Shown here: piece by piece, positions 22,978 through 35,559 of the stretch
Numbering within the stretch: position 1 is the first letter of the stretch
Layout of the letters: each line of letters begins with the position of its first letter
Source: Azolla pinnata
Lineage: Eukaryota; Streptophyta; Polypodiopsida; Salviniales; Salviniaceae
Length of the DNA: 64,000 nt
Reading direction: 5' to 3'
Assembly (NCBI GenBank): GCA_037176905.1
Contig: JBBBWG010027190.1
Coordinates: 1-64,000 of the forward strand
The notes under the pieces: generated by a model
What the model saw: the letters and a program-made list of their open reading frames with translations, nothing else
Told to the model about the DNA's origin: nothing
Database searches by the model: none
Translations under genes and position numbers: made by a program

Positions 22978-25900
22978 CTATCCCATGTCGACTTTTGGTC
23001 CATCATAGGTTGAAACAAAGAAAACACTTTGATTCTTTTGCAAAAATCTGTCCAAAGAAAGAAAAACAGCAATAATAGCACATCAAGTCCCAAATCTTTG
23101 GTTTCACAATTGTCAATATGTCCTCTCTTCAAGCTGCAGTTTCTTTGCTTCTACATCCCCAGGTATATATATATATATAAATATATACATGTAAGAGCAC
23201 CGAAATATCCCCTGCATTTTTTAAGTTTTAAGACAATAACTTCAAGATTACCAAACAGCTCCTCACGTTTCAAATATTTCCGTGTTCACAAGAACATCTA
23301 GATACTTTTAAGATTTATCATAAGACAGTCAATTCAAATTCACAAAGATTGTTTAGATGATTCACCACGCATCCCACGATTTAATCGAGATTAACACATA
23401 TTTTTGAAGATTACCCAAAATGCCCAACTTTTGAAGTTTTTGACAATTTACCAAACACCCCTGACATTTTACCAAACTTACTTGAGAAAGTCTGCTAGCT
23501 TTTGCTGCAATTGTGCCAAAGCATCCTCCTCCATATTGCAATAAACAAGTAAATCTGGCAGCTTGACTGCAACACATGCGCATCCACATTAACCAGATTT
23601 CAATCATCCATCAACCTCGGCTAACGACTATAAATAACGTTCAGAAACACAGTTTTCGCCCTGCCACAACCATTTTAGGAGGATACAATTTTACATCATT
23701 CCACCAATACCTAAGTGAACTACCAGAGTCGCACTTGCACATACTACAGTTTACCCATCAGAAAGAAACATTAAACAAGAACTACCTTAATACCATTGAC
23801 GAGATACACAAACTTTTATTCACACAATAATTCAAACTTTAACCACCAATAAATGAACCTGAGCATTACCGAACAATCTCAAAAGGTGTTCGGCGCCATA
23901 GATTGAAGACGGAGTGATAGTGGTCTGGTCTTCAGGCACACTGTTGGCATACTGGCTTCGCTCTTCTTTATATAGTAGCATCACTGGAAGAGCCTTGTCA
24001 AAATACAAGCGCAAGCCATTGAGTATTTCTACTACAGTATCACCAACCCTGGAAAATGATAAAAAAGATTACAAACCTACCGATTAATAAATTGTTTACA
24101 TCAATAATACATAAGAATTAAATTGATGGTATTTTATACTCCTTTGGGTGTAAGTTCACGAATAAAAAGCAAAATCCAGCCTATGCTAAACATACGGAAA
24201 CATAAGAGGGTAAGAATATGATTCTCTGGAGGGAATATGCAGAGGTATCTTACATGCCATCCTGTTTTGTTTTGAACTCCAGATACTCTTTGAGGATATC
24301 ATCAACATTAGGATGCCGGGGAAGTTTGATTAACTGAAAACGTTTTGCGAACACAAATAATCAGAGGCCCTGAGGAAATATAAATCTTACCAAAAATGAT
24401 ATATTTCCTTTTTTCATGTGTTAGATCAAAGAAAAATTGAGTTCAAAGCATTTCAAGCAACCTGGATACAGATTTTCAAAGCTACCAATGCAATACAATA
24501 AAAATTTATGTTAAAAAGGAACAATAAACTTTTAAGAAGGGAGCAATCAGAGAGCATTGGTTGAAGGTTGTCAAGCGAGTCAACACAATGTGAGAAATTT
24601 TTACACGTAAATTTCTTTGTAGCATTCTATGGCGGTACAGTTGTGAAATCATATTGGCCCTAACAAGGTGTAATCTAAAAGACATATAGCATGTAACCTA
24701 ATTTTCAAGTGTTGTGCTCAATGTTTCATAATTGTCAGCAAACACTATTAAAAGCTGAAACTGTACCAGATAAGGAAACATTGCCACATGTATATTCCCC
24801 GCATTTGATGCTAAGATTTCTTTCAAGTGGATGGTGGCCTTTGTAAATGTACAAATTCTGAATGAGCTTTAAATTGGCTCTACCTTGCCATGTTGTGTTA
24901 CGAACTCCCAATCATCCAGCAGCTGCTTTTTCAGTGCTCCTGACAGGGGGATCTTCATAACTTGCTCGGACTCATCATTATCTCTGTCCTAAATAAGAAA
25001 ATTGCAGAGCAAAATGGCATGTCATGCTTCTGACGGAGGTATAAAATATGATTGATATTCCAAAAACAATGGTAGACATTTTCTCAAAAAGACATCGTCA
25101 AACTTATTGAAACATTTACTTTGAAAATCAAAAGCACATGCCACCTTAAGCTAATACAACATAAAATTTTCCACTTTACAAAGAAGGAGACAATCACATA
25201 CTTCAACACCTGCATCCGATTTACGCTTTCTCGCCCTGGTGACTGCAGAGTTTTTTCATGAGCAACATACACAAGATCAGGCTTTTACTCAATAGGCATC
25301 ATGAACATCACTTAATCAATAATTATCAGAAGGAAGGAAACATAAATACTAAACCCCTAAATCCTAAACCCTCAATCCCATCATCTTCAAGGAATTAAGT
25401 AGAACTCTTAGTTCCTTGTTTGTTTCAAATTATCCACATATAAGGTGTAATTATAAACATGTTTGGTGATCACTGCATAAACAGCCCCTTTCAAACAGTC
25501 AAACATGCAGTTACATATTTGGTCATCATTGCATACTGATGACTAAACTACCTAGCTCCTAGACCTGCAAGAACACTATTATTGGAATAATGTTGGAAAA
25601 TAAAAGCGAATATCAAATAAGATATATGAGATATGAGGGTGTTAACTACCGTGTTTTCCCCTACATTATTGTTGGAATAATGTCGGGAAGAATGGTGAAT
25701 ATCAAATAAGATATATGACGTATGAGGGTGTGTGTTACCTACCTGTTCCCTTTGTTTTAGTTTGCTGGACAGAACCTTTCAGGCTTTTATCACCACTTTG
25801 GTTCTTCAAGAGCTTCATTCGTTTCTCAACATTTGCATCAGTGTATTTCAACAAACGATCTGCACCTACCCACTCATCCCAACTACCCAATAGAAAAAAC

Positions 25901-27419
25901 CACATCTATCACGAATTTCTTGCATAAATTTCAACCCACATGCTCAATCATTTGTTAAATAGTGATTCAACTCACTTTTTGCTCCATCCCTGGGAAAAGA
26001 AAAATATACACGTCACTTTCAGGGCATTTCTAGAGGCACCTATCGTACTACTTTAAGAATGTTAAATCTAGAAAATCAATCTGCAATTAACATATCAGGT
26101 TTCCGTTCATCAAAGAACTATATTTTGGCATTTTTGTACTATAAATGGTAACTGTTCCATATTTGTTTTTCCATTCCACTATTAACACTTCCATAAGCTT
26201 GATTATAGTAATCACATTTCCATGATTCCAAATCTTGTAACTTCAGCAAGGTAACAAATTAACAATGGGCTCCCACATAACCTATACGATTCTGACTCAT
26301 CAAAATAAAAAAATTGCCTTCAAGAGAATGAACTGCTCCAATTTTCCAAGAATCCCTTCTTCTGAAAACCCTCTTGAAATGCTGTAGATACAAGTTTCCA
26401 TGCTTATTTGTGTACAGAAAATACACACAAAAAACTAATGTACTAGATACAGTAAATTCTCAGTCTGAAAACGACACATGTTTGCATAATGTAACCTGAT
26501 AAAAGGAAAAATATGAGAACTTTGATCTTTGGCCAGTGAAGGTGTAGCTAGCTGTACTCACAAGATAATGCACAAAGTACCTCCAAGCCTTCTTTCGCAC
26601 CTCTGCCTTTTGAACCTAAGCAAAATATGAAGGCTGCGAGTTGTAACATTCTAGAAGATGTTTCCGAACACAATGAAGAAAAACAGCATTTTCCGTATTT
26701 CCAAAATTTGAGATCTCAAAGACTGCCCGACTCTGACACATTCAAAATGCGCATGTGAATAGTATATGTGTGGATGAATGGTACATGTATAAACACAATA
26801 ATTCATAGCTGAATACATCCACATGACATATGTTACAATTTGTACTTTACATACATAAATACACACACACCATACATACACATGCAAGCATAGGAAAATA
26901 TATATCTATAAAATTATACATATAAAAAGAATACAAATACAGACACACGCAAGCATGTATACATACATACATAATTACACACACACATACATACATACAT
27001 ACATACATACACGTACATATGAATAGATTCTCAGTCACTTCACCAATACATATAGAAGGAGAGAAGCAGAGAGAGGGATGTGTACTGCATACCTTGGCAT
27101 CGTAGAGGAGGGGTCCATGGTAGGCAAGAACCTTCTCCCCTTCACTGAACAAACCAGAAGCACCACTGGCTTCATCTTTGACGTCATCATTATCATCATT
27201 ATCATCATCATCATCATCATTATTACCATCATCGTGTTCGTGTTCGTTTTCGTTTTCGTTTTCATCTTCATCTTCATCTTGGGCAGCTGTTGCTTCTCCT
27301 CTTCCTCTTCCTCCTCTTCCTCCTCCTCCTCCTCCTCCACCTCTTCCTCCTTCCTCTTCCTCTTCTTCTTCTTCTTCTTCTTCTTCATCAACGGTATCAT
27401 CTTCCTCGGAGCTCCCCAT
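22978..27419 (-). CDS. MRG1/2-like: MRG-domain chromatin reader (MRG15/Eaf3 type)
   Basis: Ten exons, in order: 27093-27419, 26562-26615, 25976-25989, 25743-25882, 25202-25242, 24884-24988, 24254-24333, 23870-24048, 23482-23566 and 22978-23047, giving 364 residues. The start is the ATG before GSSEEDD. Residues 10-90 are acidic and Gly-rich low complexity. The chromo barrel begins EGEKVLAYHGPLLYDAKV and continues WRYFVHYLGWSKNWDEWVG; its aromatic residues are those expected to bind H3K4/K36 methyl-lysine. A basic linker (RARKRKSD) leads to the MRG domain (about 200-364) with LKKQLLDDWEF, LPRHPNVDDIL, YFDKALPVMLLYKEER and SSIYGAEHLLRLF. Plant MRG proteins link H3K36 methylation to gene expression, including flowering genes. 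Exon 3 is only 14 nt long. All introns are GT-AG. Confidence 0.96.
25580..25742. repeat. 90-bp tandem duplication next to an MRG splice donor
   Basis: Two copies of 'ttggaataatgt...caaataagatatatga...tatgagggtgt' lie 90 bases apart, at about 25582 and 25672. The right copy abuts the donor of the exon at 25743-25882. The left copy lies deeper in the same intron. Confidence 0.85.
26935..27015. repeat. CATA/CACA microsatellite in MRG intron 1
   Basis: Mixed (CATA)n and (CA)n repeats lie in the first intron of the MRG gene, close to the exon 1 donor. Confidence 0.9.
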
Positions 27420-29840
27420 TCCTCCTTCGTTAGGACAAGCAAAAACAATACAATGTGAGACCCAAATCTTCGAAATTCTGCAGTTTTGTTTCCTGCTCTG
27501 TTTCTCGTCCAAATTTGGAGACATACTCTCAAAATTTCTATGCCCACAATTGGAGGAAATCACCAAAGTAGCCCATCATCCTTCCAATTTCAACAAACAC
27601 AAAATAGTAAATCCTCAATTTCTTTACCGGAAATTACCTACCTAGAGCTGACCATGTCTCGATGACCTGATTCGACGAGTCATTTTGGAAGCGATTTCCG
27701 TGTCTGATGAGATCGATCACCGATGGATTATTGGATATTGGCAGACCTGCGGCGAGTTTCGTCTATTGCTGAAATGTGAACATGTTTGGCATTCCAAGCG
27801 AACGATTGTTCCCTATCTGTGCACTTCTTTACGTTTTTGGGCGATGATTAAGATCAATGCAAGGTTCGTCTTTGTTTGATTGGAATGTTGTATTCTGTGT
27901 TCTTGATTTGAGCTCAAAATCGTACGATTCTCCCTATCCTTTTTGTGTCTCTGTCTCCACTGTAATCAGCATTACACACCAGCATCATCTGTCAAAGAGT
28001 GAGGTTGGTTGGATACTAGCCAATCAAGGTCTGTAAGTAGTTGGATTTATGCATGAGATATTTATGAAAGGACACAAACACCACCATATAAAGGGTTGTG
28101 TGTTTACATTGTAAATAGTCAGATCTATGTATGTTGCTTCATCTTAATATAGTTTGCTTCCATAATCACGTTCGTCTTGTGATCATGCAAATTTGAGCAA
28201 TTACTAGAAGGATGCATATGCAAACGCAAGCAGAAATCCGATTGTGAAAAAAGATCCTCGCTAGGATTGTGATCTTGGCAAGTAGGAATCGACAAGTATT
28301 CGCTCGCACAATGGATACAATGTCTTAGCCATGTATCTCTCTTTCGTACAAATTTATGGATCTTTTGTAGGGGAAAAAAAAAGAAGAAAGCGCTTCTTAC
28401 ATGGTATTAGAGCATGAGGATTGTACTGAAGTCGTCGTTGAGCTGGTCTACCATTGAAACAGCTTAAAGTTGTTTCAAAGCGCAGAATATTGGTATTACA
28501 ATGTTACATATACGATAGGATGCGAATTACATCTGCGTCGAGATCTAATTGTATAAGCGAATGAATGCACGAAATAAACAATAATATTATTTCGAGCGGA
28601 GAAGTGAGACCGAGACCAACTGTACATTTTGGGTGGTAGAAAATGCATAAATATGTTTAGCTAGTCAAAGGTCCCTGACACACATTGGCTCTTAACCATT
28701 TATAATATCAGCTCTCGAACTACGAACAGGTGCCACTCGAGTGATGTAGTATCTCGAATCATGCACACAAGATCACATGTCGAGCTATATGTTTGCGATG
28801 CATGGGAGAGCTTGGAGAAGATCACTTGGTACCGGAAATCGCTTAATCAAAATGATAAGACGATGTGCAGACTTTCTTGATATCGCGCATTTGACAAGTT
28901 CTCATCACAGTGAGGGTTTAAAGAAAAACAAAAACAAAAACCAACCCTTTAATAATCGATCGATAAAAATCGTCATGATACAATTAATTCTTGAGCCATC
29001 TTTACAAGTTCGGCTGGAGATACAATTCTCCGACGGAATTCCAAACAAACGGAGGTGAATTTATAAACAATTCGACTTAAAGACTGAACCGTTTTAGAGA
29101 AATTGGTTCCAGCCATGGTAATTAATGGGCTTGGTTTAGGGGGTTACTAACCTCGGAAGCGAGGATCGATCAATTGACGCATAGTACTGTGGCTGTTGTA
29201 TCCGTGGCCTCGAGATCGGCATTTACGCTCCAAGGAGCTCGATATCCTTTCAATCGGAGCCACTGGCCGATTAATATAAAACATGGAAAATAAAAAATAA
29301 AAAGGGCTTTGCGCAATCGAGGATCGAAATCGGGCTGGATTCGCACTACGTAGTTGGTACGCGGCCGACAGAGGTGTGGGAAGGAGCATCGAGATTTCGC
29401 ATGCAACTAGCTGTGTCCCGAGAATTCGATGCCCGGGTTCTCGCTCGGATTAATGAGCAGAATAGAATTAGTGCCAAGCAATAAGACACACGATCGATCG
29501 ATCGATCGATCGATCTAACGCTGCAATAATATGACGCATGATCAATCACATCGGCCGCAAATCTTCCACACGATCTATCGAGCTCGATCGATCGGTGCGT
29601 GGCGCAGCCGCATGAATCACTCCGTCGCGGATGCCGATCTCTCATGACGCGGCATGTCGCGCGTCGAATTAGAAGGATGATCAGACTGAAAGCAGATGAT
29701 CGATCCGCTAATCTACTGCAAATGCGGTCTTTTCGCCTAGGATTCACAAGATTGGCTGCGTCGGCTGATCGTCGCTAGATCGAATGGGATATATATATAG
29801 ATCGGGGAGATGAAACCAGTGATCAGATCATAAAAATATG
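27420..29840. other. MRG 5' flank and intergenic DNA
   Basis: Positions just above 27419 should hold the MRG promoter and leader. Further right I find no gene. A (GATC)n microsatellite lies at about 29489-29517. Open frames near 28777-29058 and 29346-29747 have no family match and biased, unconvincing composition. Confidence 0.5.
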
Positions 29841-29849
29841 GAATTAAGT

Positions 29850-30245
29850 ATAAGCTTTCATGAATTGGGTCCTAACAGCAGCTGATCAGAAGATCACTCC
29901 ATTGATCATTTAAGAATTTGCAGCAGTGATCACTAGACAGCTAGAGATCATGCCAGCTGATGATGATGCTGCTGCTGATGATGATTTTGATCAGCATCAT
30001 CATCATCATCATCATCATCATCACACGTAGCTAGTTCATAGCTATGGAATTGTATAATTTAGCTTTCATGAATTGGGCTGCTGCAGCTCATGATCCGAAG
30101 ATCATTCCATTGATCATATAATAAATTTGCAGCAGTGATCACTAGACTATAAATTGAGGCCAGCTGATGATGATGAGGAGGAGGAGGAGGAGGATCATGA
30201 GGATGATGATGATGATGATGATCATCATCATCATCATCATCAACC
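29850..30245. repeat. Duplicated TGATCA/ATGATG-rich block
   Basis: Two related blocks, from about 29853 and 30060, share 'agctttcatgaattggg', then 'ccattgatcat', 'atttgcagcagtgatcacta' and 'ccagctgatgatgat'. Each ends in a TCA/ATG trinucleotide run (29998-30024 and 30199-30241). The period is about 207 bases. The blocks are unusually dense in GATC and short palindromes. Confidence 0.8.
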
Positions 30246-32699
30246 TGCAACTTGCTACAGCATCTGGAATCGAATATCTTGAAGCTAGTGAAGAGGAATA
30301 ATTATTATTATTATTATTTGGGCACTGGCCTCTTCTCTTTAAATAGGGTTTGCTGGAAACGAACTTAATCACGAGCGATTTTGATTAGGGCCACTAATGA
30401 TCGTCATTAACCCCCCATCCCTCCTCCTCCTCCTCCTTAATCACCCCACCCCCTCTTCTGATTATGAATAAGCCTCTCCTACTTAATTAATTCATTAATT
30501 AATGACTAACCACCTGCCCCCAGTACTAGCTAGCTAGCTCTTGATTAGCCCTGCGAATTCGGTCTCCTAATTATTCCTAATTAATCGGCATGTCTCGGAA
30601 TCGATGGCTGAGATGCGAAGGGCTGATTCTGGTCATGGAGTGAAGCCAAGGATGACTTGCCGATTGATCACGGCAGCTGCCTATCAATTAATTACTCGCC
30701 GCGTAATTAGGCTGAAACCACTAGCTAGATTAACTACATTCGCGAATCGCCCTAATGATCTGCATTAAAACACATTGGGTTAAATTGCACATAATTCATC
30801 TAGCCTTGCATTAATTGTAATGCATAATATTTGCACCCTTGCTATAATTACCCGCCGATCCATGATATCTAGTGACAATCATGAATGACGATCGGCAAGT
30901 CGATCCTTGGCTATACACCGTGATCGACTTCTCTTCTAAGCCGTCGTTTCGGCAGCTGATTCGCCTCGCGATCGATGCGGCGGTAAGCCTCGACCTTTCA
31001 TCAAAACCTGAAGAATTTACTATATTGTACTATGTTTATTGTCGGATTCTGTTGCTCGACATTTGCATACTGTTACATGATCGAAATGCTCTGGGCAGCA
31101 CAGGCAACATGTTAATTCCAGCTGGGTTTTATCAGGTAAAGCGAATGACTAGAGGCATCGGCGCAGTTGTAATTAATCGCCTTTAATTCATACCGACATT
31201 CAATCTAGGTCATGATCTGTGATCGTGTTTCGTAGGCATGGCCGGTGATGATGCGAATGCATACTAGGCCATGTATACAGATGTACGATATCCGTTACGT
31301 GCGCAAGTTCACATAACATCCATTATGTACATGTAATGGATCACCTACAATTTCTAGGGAAGTCGGGCAAAAACCATGTGTGATTCATTACGTGCGATCG
31401 CGGTGGTAGAGGCAGAATGATTCACACATGGTTTTCGCTGAGCCGATCGTTTCGTTTAAGCTCGTAACGAGTTGATACCTGTTAATTCTTCCCTTTCACA
31501 TTCTACATTTGTCCACAACGTCCCCTTGATGATATATATTCTATCAGGATCAGAATTGCCAGAAGAAATTACATTTTGACGCTTACTTATAAAATTAGAA
31601 ATTAACGCCTACTAGTTCTTAATCGGCATTCATGCTAATCGAGTCAGTCATAATCAGCTTGCTCGCCCTGGACATAATTAGGCCATCATCTCAATCGCCT
31701 AACGTAATTACTCCCGATTATGTAATTTAGTTGGACCATCCTCATAGAGCTTGCTCCATTGTCGATTAACCTCTGATTTGGCTGCAACCCTAATTATAGT
31801 GACCCGAACCTCTGATAATTACATCGGCGCCGATCAAGATTATGGTTGATTAGGAAATAGTAGTAATAAGACTAGGCATAAATTGGTAATTTTTGGTTTT
31901 AGCAGGCGTTAAAATATAATTTATAGTTTTGTTAGGCATTCATTGGTAATTCTCCCATGTTCTATATCGTATTTATATGTTTTGATAGTGTCTATACATC
32001 TCAATCTCCCCCTAGTGTTGCTTCGTAAGTTTATTCGGCATTTCCATCGCATCGCACCCCCACAAGGTCCTTATGACTTGATGAAGTTTGCGAGTCAGTC
32101 GACCGGATGACACTTGTATAAACCGCCTTTGCTCTAATTACAATCGCCATTTTTGTTTGTCATTGCAACACCTGAATATTGATTAAGCATGTTGCTTCAC
32201 CCTTTAATCATCATTCTACATAAGTGGGTTTCTTTCATTAGGAAAGAAGCAATTTGGCAATTGGGCTCTTATTAACCAGCTAATTTTGTTTTTTATTAGG
32301 AAAAAAGAAAGAGAAAAACACATACCACTTTCTTTTCTGATTTATTTGACTAGAAAAGAAGAAGAGGGCATCCATAGAATAATAATGATAAGAATAATAA
32401 TAATAATAATAATAATAATAGTAATAATAGCAATCATAGCATAATCATAATAACAGTAAGAGCAATTAATATATCAATAATAATAATAGGCAAAAAAAAA
32501 GACTAGATTCTTCTTTCGATTAAATAAGCAAAAGGGGGAAAAAACGAGGTTTTTTTCTTCTTTGAAAATATTATGATTATTATTACCATTATTGTAATTA
32601 TTATTATTCTCATTATTGGATGCCTGCTACGTGTATACGTACGTACAAATACGGCGTACATGTATGTAGGTATACACGTATTAGTATACGTATTCGTAT
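30246..32699. other. Intergenic, AT-rich, 3' of the ERF gene
   Basis: No gene is supported. There are CTAG and TTAATTAA-type runs (30480-30540) and an AAT microsatellite (32385-32425). An unmatched frame of 104 residues lies on + at 30872-31186. The right end should be the 3' untranslated region of the ERF gene stopping at 32700. Confidence 0.5.
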
Positions 32700-33621
32700 T
32701 CAGTGCCACAGCTCCTCCTCCTTCTCCTCCTCCTCCTCATGGCAGTAGTCGAGAAGAAATGGGAAAGCAGTCGCGCTCATATGGCGATGGCGATCGCGCA
32801 TCAGCTGCTCCTGTTCAGCCTCGTCTCCTTCTGATCCATGCAGACGATACGGCATGCCTTTGGTATACGTCGTACATGATGAAGACGGATTAGCTTCATC
32901 GCCATCGCCATCGCCATCAGTATGATCCCCATATGCATCCTCATCCATATCCAGACGAGCCTGCGCCAGCTCCGCAGTCGCACCACATCGATCCCCTTCT
33001 GTTCCTCCGGCAGCTCCTGCTTTGGCGAGGTAGAGCAAGGCCTGAGAGATGGAGGCCGCCTCTGCGAGGGTGGTGGTACTGCCAAGCTGTAGATGAGACT
33101 GATGATCCATGATATCATGGAGGCTGATCGAGCAGCCAAGATCATCTGTAATCATAGCTGGATGCTGCTGCTGCTGCTGCTGCTGCTGGTGGGGATGATC
33201 GTGATGATGAATGTGGTCAAGGCATGAGAAGGAAGTGCTGCTGGACATAGCTAGATTCTGTGGGGAGTAATAATCGTAGATGAGATCGAAAAGATCGATG
33301 CCGCCAGGCGGCTCCAAATCCATCAAACTAGCAGCATCATCATCATCATCATCATCATCACAATCATCATCACAATCATCATCATCACCGGCGATATTGG
33401 CACCGCCGGCATCGTTGCGGCGAATGCCGGCACTGTATAAGAAGCAGCGATCCGGTGCCGCGATCGAAGCATCGGTCGGCCAAACGGGGCCGGTCGATCC
33501 GCCCGAGCCGGCCGTGGGCGGTGTGCGAGCGATCGCGGATCCAGTACCAGTGGTGCTAGGGCTAGTTGTATAACAAGCAAGCGGCGTAGTAGAAATAGTA
33601 GACGTAGTCGTAGTCGTAGTC

Positions 33622-33655
<34 letters not shown>

Positions 33656-34431
33656 ACGAGGAATCGGAGAGTGGATTCGGGGACAGCGTCGTCGTCGTCG
33701 ATGGTGATGTCCGGGATTGGGGCGCGTTCACACCCGGACGAATGCCGGGCGGCGGCGACGGCACGTGCAGCGTCGTGACCCACTCGGGCTCCGACTCGGG
33801 GCTCGCCTGCCACATCACGCCCAACCGCTCCGCCACGTCATCGAGCCGCAGGCACACCAACGCCCGCGCCGCCGCCGCCGCCGCCGCCGGTGTCGTGTTC
33901 TTCAATGCGCTCCGCCCGCCAATGTCCGCGTTCGCACCTGTCCGGCCGCCGTTAATGTCCGCATTCGCACCTGTCCGGCCGCCGCCGCCGCCGCCGTAGC
34001 ACAAGCCCCGACGCATCGGACGATAGCTCGCGTACCTCGCGCCCCGGCTCAAAGCCGACATGCAGTTGCAGTGCATTAGCTTCGCCCGCACCGACGGCGA
34101 CAGCAACGGCGGCGGCGACGGCGACGGCGGCGGGAAGTTGGTCTTCGCGTTCACACCGTCCACGATCCGGGCGGCCTCGTCGTACGCCCGCGCCGCCCTC
34201 CTCGCCGTGTCGAACGTGCCCAGCCAGATCCTCGTCTTCCTGCGAGCCCCAGAATCTCGTCGGGATCTTATCGCGGTTTCTCTCGGAGGACCTCGATCCT
34301 GGTTACAATTGTTAGGTGTGTATGTAGTGGACTTACGAGGTAGAATGCCGGATTTCAGACACCCAGGAGCCCCACTGGCGTTGCCGAACGCCCCGGTATC
34401 TCCTCGATCCGCCGTTCGCAGACGACACCAT
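32700..34431 (-). CDS. SHINE/WIN1-type AP2/ERF transcription factor
   Basis: Two exons, 34337-34431 and 32700-34239, giving 544 residues. The intron is GT-AG, phase 2, and falls inside the AP2 domain, as in SHN genes. Residues 11-68 form the DNA-binding domain: [19 protein letters not shown] from exon 1, then [20 protein letters not shown] and AKTNFP from exon 2, with WLG at 37-39. Known SHN proteins have Pro-Leu-Leu where this one has Ser-Thr-Ser at the exon junction. A second clade signature, [16 protein letters not shown] followed by WVTTL, matches the conserved 'middle motif' of SHN proteins. SHN factors activate cutin and wax genes. The family is normally near 200 residues; the excess here is Gly/Ala runs, a 12-residue duplication, long poly-Thr, Asp/His/Gln runs and an acidic tail, all low complexity. 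Confidence 0.88.
33596..33658 (-). repeat. In-frame trinucleotide repeat encoding poly-Thr
   Basis: A GTA/GTC-type trinucleotide run on + (ACT/ACG on the coding strand) encodes about 17 consecutive Thr residues in the ERF protein. Further trinucleotide runs encoding Gln (about 33165-33190) and Asp (about 33335-33390) lie in the same exon. Confidence 0.93.
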
Positions 34432-34618
34432 GGTCCGATGATGGAGGAGGCGGAACGCGGAGCCGGGAATCGGGGAGGGGGGCGGAGAGCCGCAGAAAGC
34501 AAAGAGAACGGCTCGAAATTGAAAGAAGATGCCCAACTTGGAAGAAGGGAGAATCTTGGGCTTGTGTGTGTGCTTGATGGGTGGCAAATGTGGAGATTCT
34601 TCTAAAGGGTATCATCAC

Positions 34619-34631
34619 TCCTATATATATG
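34619..34631 (-). promoter_or_regulatory. Candidate TATA box of the ERF gene
   Basis: On the minus strand the sequence reads CATATATATAGGAG, about 190 bases 5' of the start codon at 34431. This is a plausible TATA element with a start site near 34590. It directly follows a TGTA microsatellite, so it could also be part of that repeat. Confidence 0.45.
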
Positions 34632-35260
34632 TATGTATGTATGGATGGACCATGAATGCATGTATGTAAGCTATGGATGGATGGACGGATGCATTTCCCT
34701 CGTGAGCCATGCCAAAAAGCCACACAAAAGCAAAATGGCCCCCCAGAAAAGCCAACAAGGACAAAGATTCACTTGGAATCTACGGGATTTGGTCCCATCC
34801 ACCCGTCGTCCTCCGCCGCTTCTCACAGTTCCGCCCCCTAACCCTCAAAAAAGCCTGAATTAGGGTTGGGCCAAAGCTCTCGATCGATCGATCGATCCCA
34901 ACTTGGATGGCCAAACGGAGGCCCGAATGAAACCGATCGATCCGAAGCGAGGATCGTTTTTTTACGAGTGCTTCTGGTGGATCGATTCTCTTGCGAGGCG
35001 GGCTGTTGCACGATACCAGCAGGGCAAGCCCCCAGTTTCCCCCCCCAATGGCCGAGGTCTTTCGAGGGAGGCATCATTGATACTGTCCAAGGTCATGGTC
35101 TCGGTCAAATGGAGTGGTCATTTCACACGTGTGTGTTGTGCTGTGTTGTGTGTATGGAAGTGTCTGGGGATGATTGTTGTTGATGTACTCCTGCCCTCGC
35201 TTGATCTCGTGTCTTAGATTTGGGCGGCACGGATCCGAAGTTTTTAATGACTCGACGAAT
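34632..35260. other. 5' flank of the ERF gene
   Basis: This stretch contains a short TGTA run, a (GATC)n run near 34878-34898 and no recognisable coding exon. It probably includes upstream regulatory DNA of the minus-strand ERF gene. Confidence 0.5.
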
Positions 35261-35264
35261 GCGA

Positions 35265-35500
35265 TCGGCCGACGAGGACGATGATGGCGATCATCGTGAT
35301 GGTGATGATGGTAATGATGATGGTGACGCTGATGATCATGATCATAATCGTGATGGTGATGATGGTAATGATGGTGGTGATGCTGATGATCATGATCATG
35401 ATCATGATGGTGGTGGTGATGGTGATTATGGTGATGGTGATGATGGTTGTAACGATGATGATGGTGCTGGTGGTGATCAGGATCATGAGATGGCACATGC
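35265..35500. repeat. GATGGT/GATCAT-type degenerate microsatellite
   Basis: About 230 bases of imperfect GAT, GGT and GATCAT triplets are open in several frames (poly-His/Asp or Ile/Met). Open frames of over 100 residues here are produced by the repeat and are not genes. Confidence 0.93.
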
Positions 35501-35559
35501 TATGACTGCACACCATCCAATCCCATGCAAGCATGCCCCACGCACGTATGATTAGGGCC

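Noticed and set aside
28130-28415. Possible LTR retrotransposon fossil: a primer-binding-like tggtattagagc at about 28402, with tataaaggg and atatagtttgcttcca text upstream
   Set aside because: The match to a copia-type primer site is suggestive, but I find no second LTR, no target duplication and no gag or pol remnants. Too weak to annotate.
30872-31186. 104-codon open frame on +
   Set aside because: Composition is protein-like, but there is no family match, and the surrounding AT-rich spacer shows no sign of exons.
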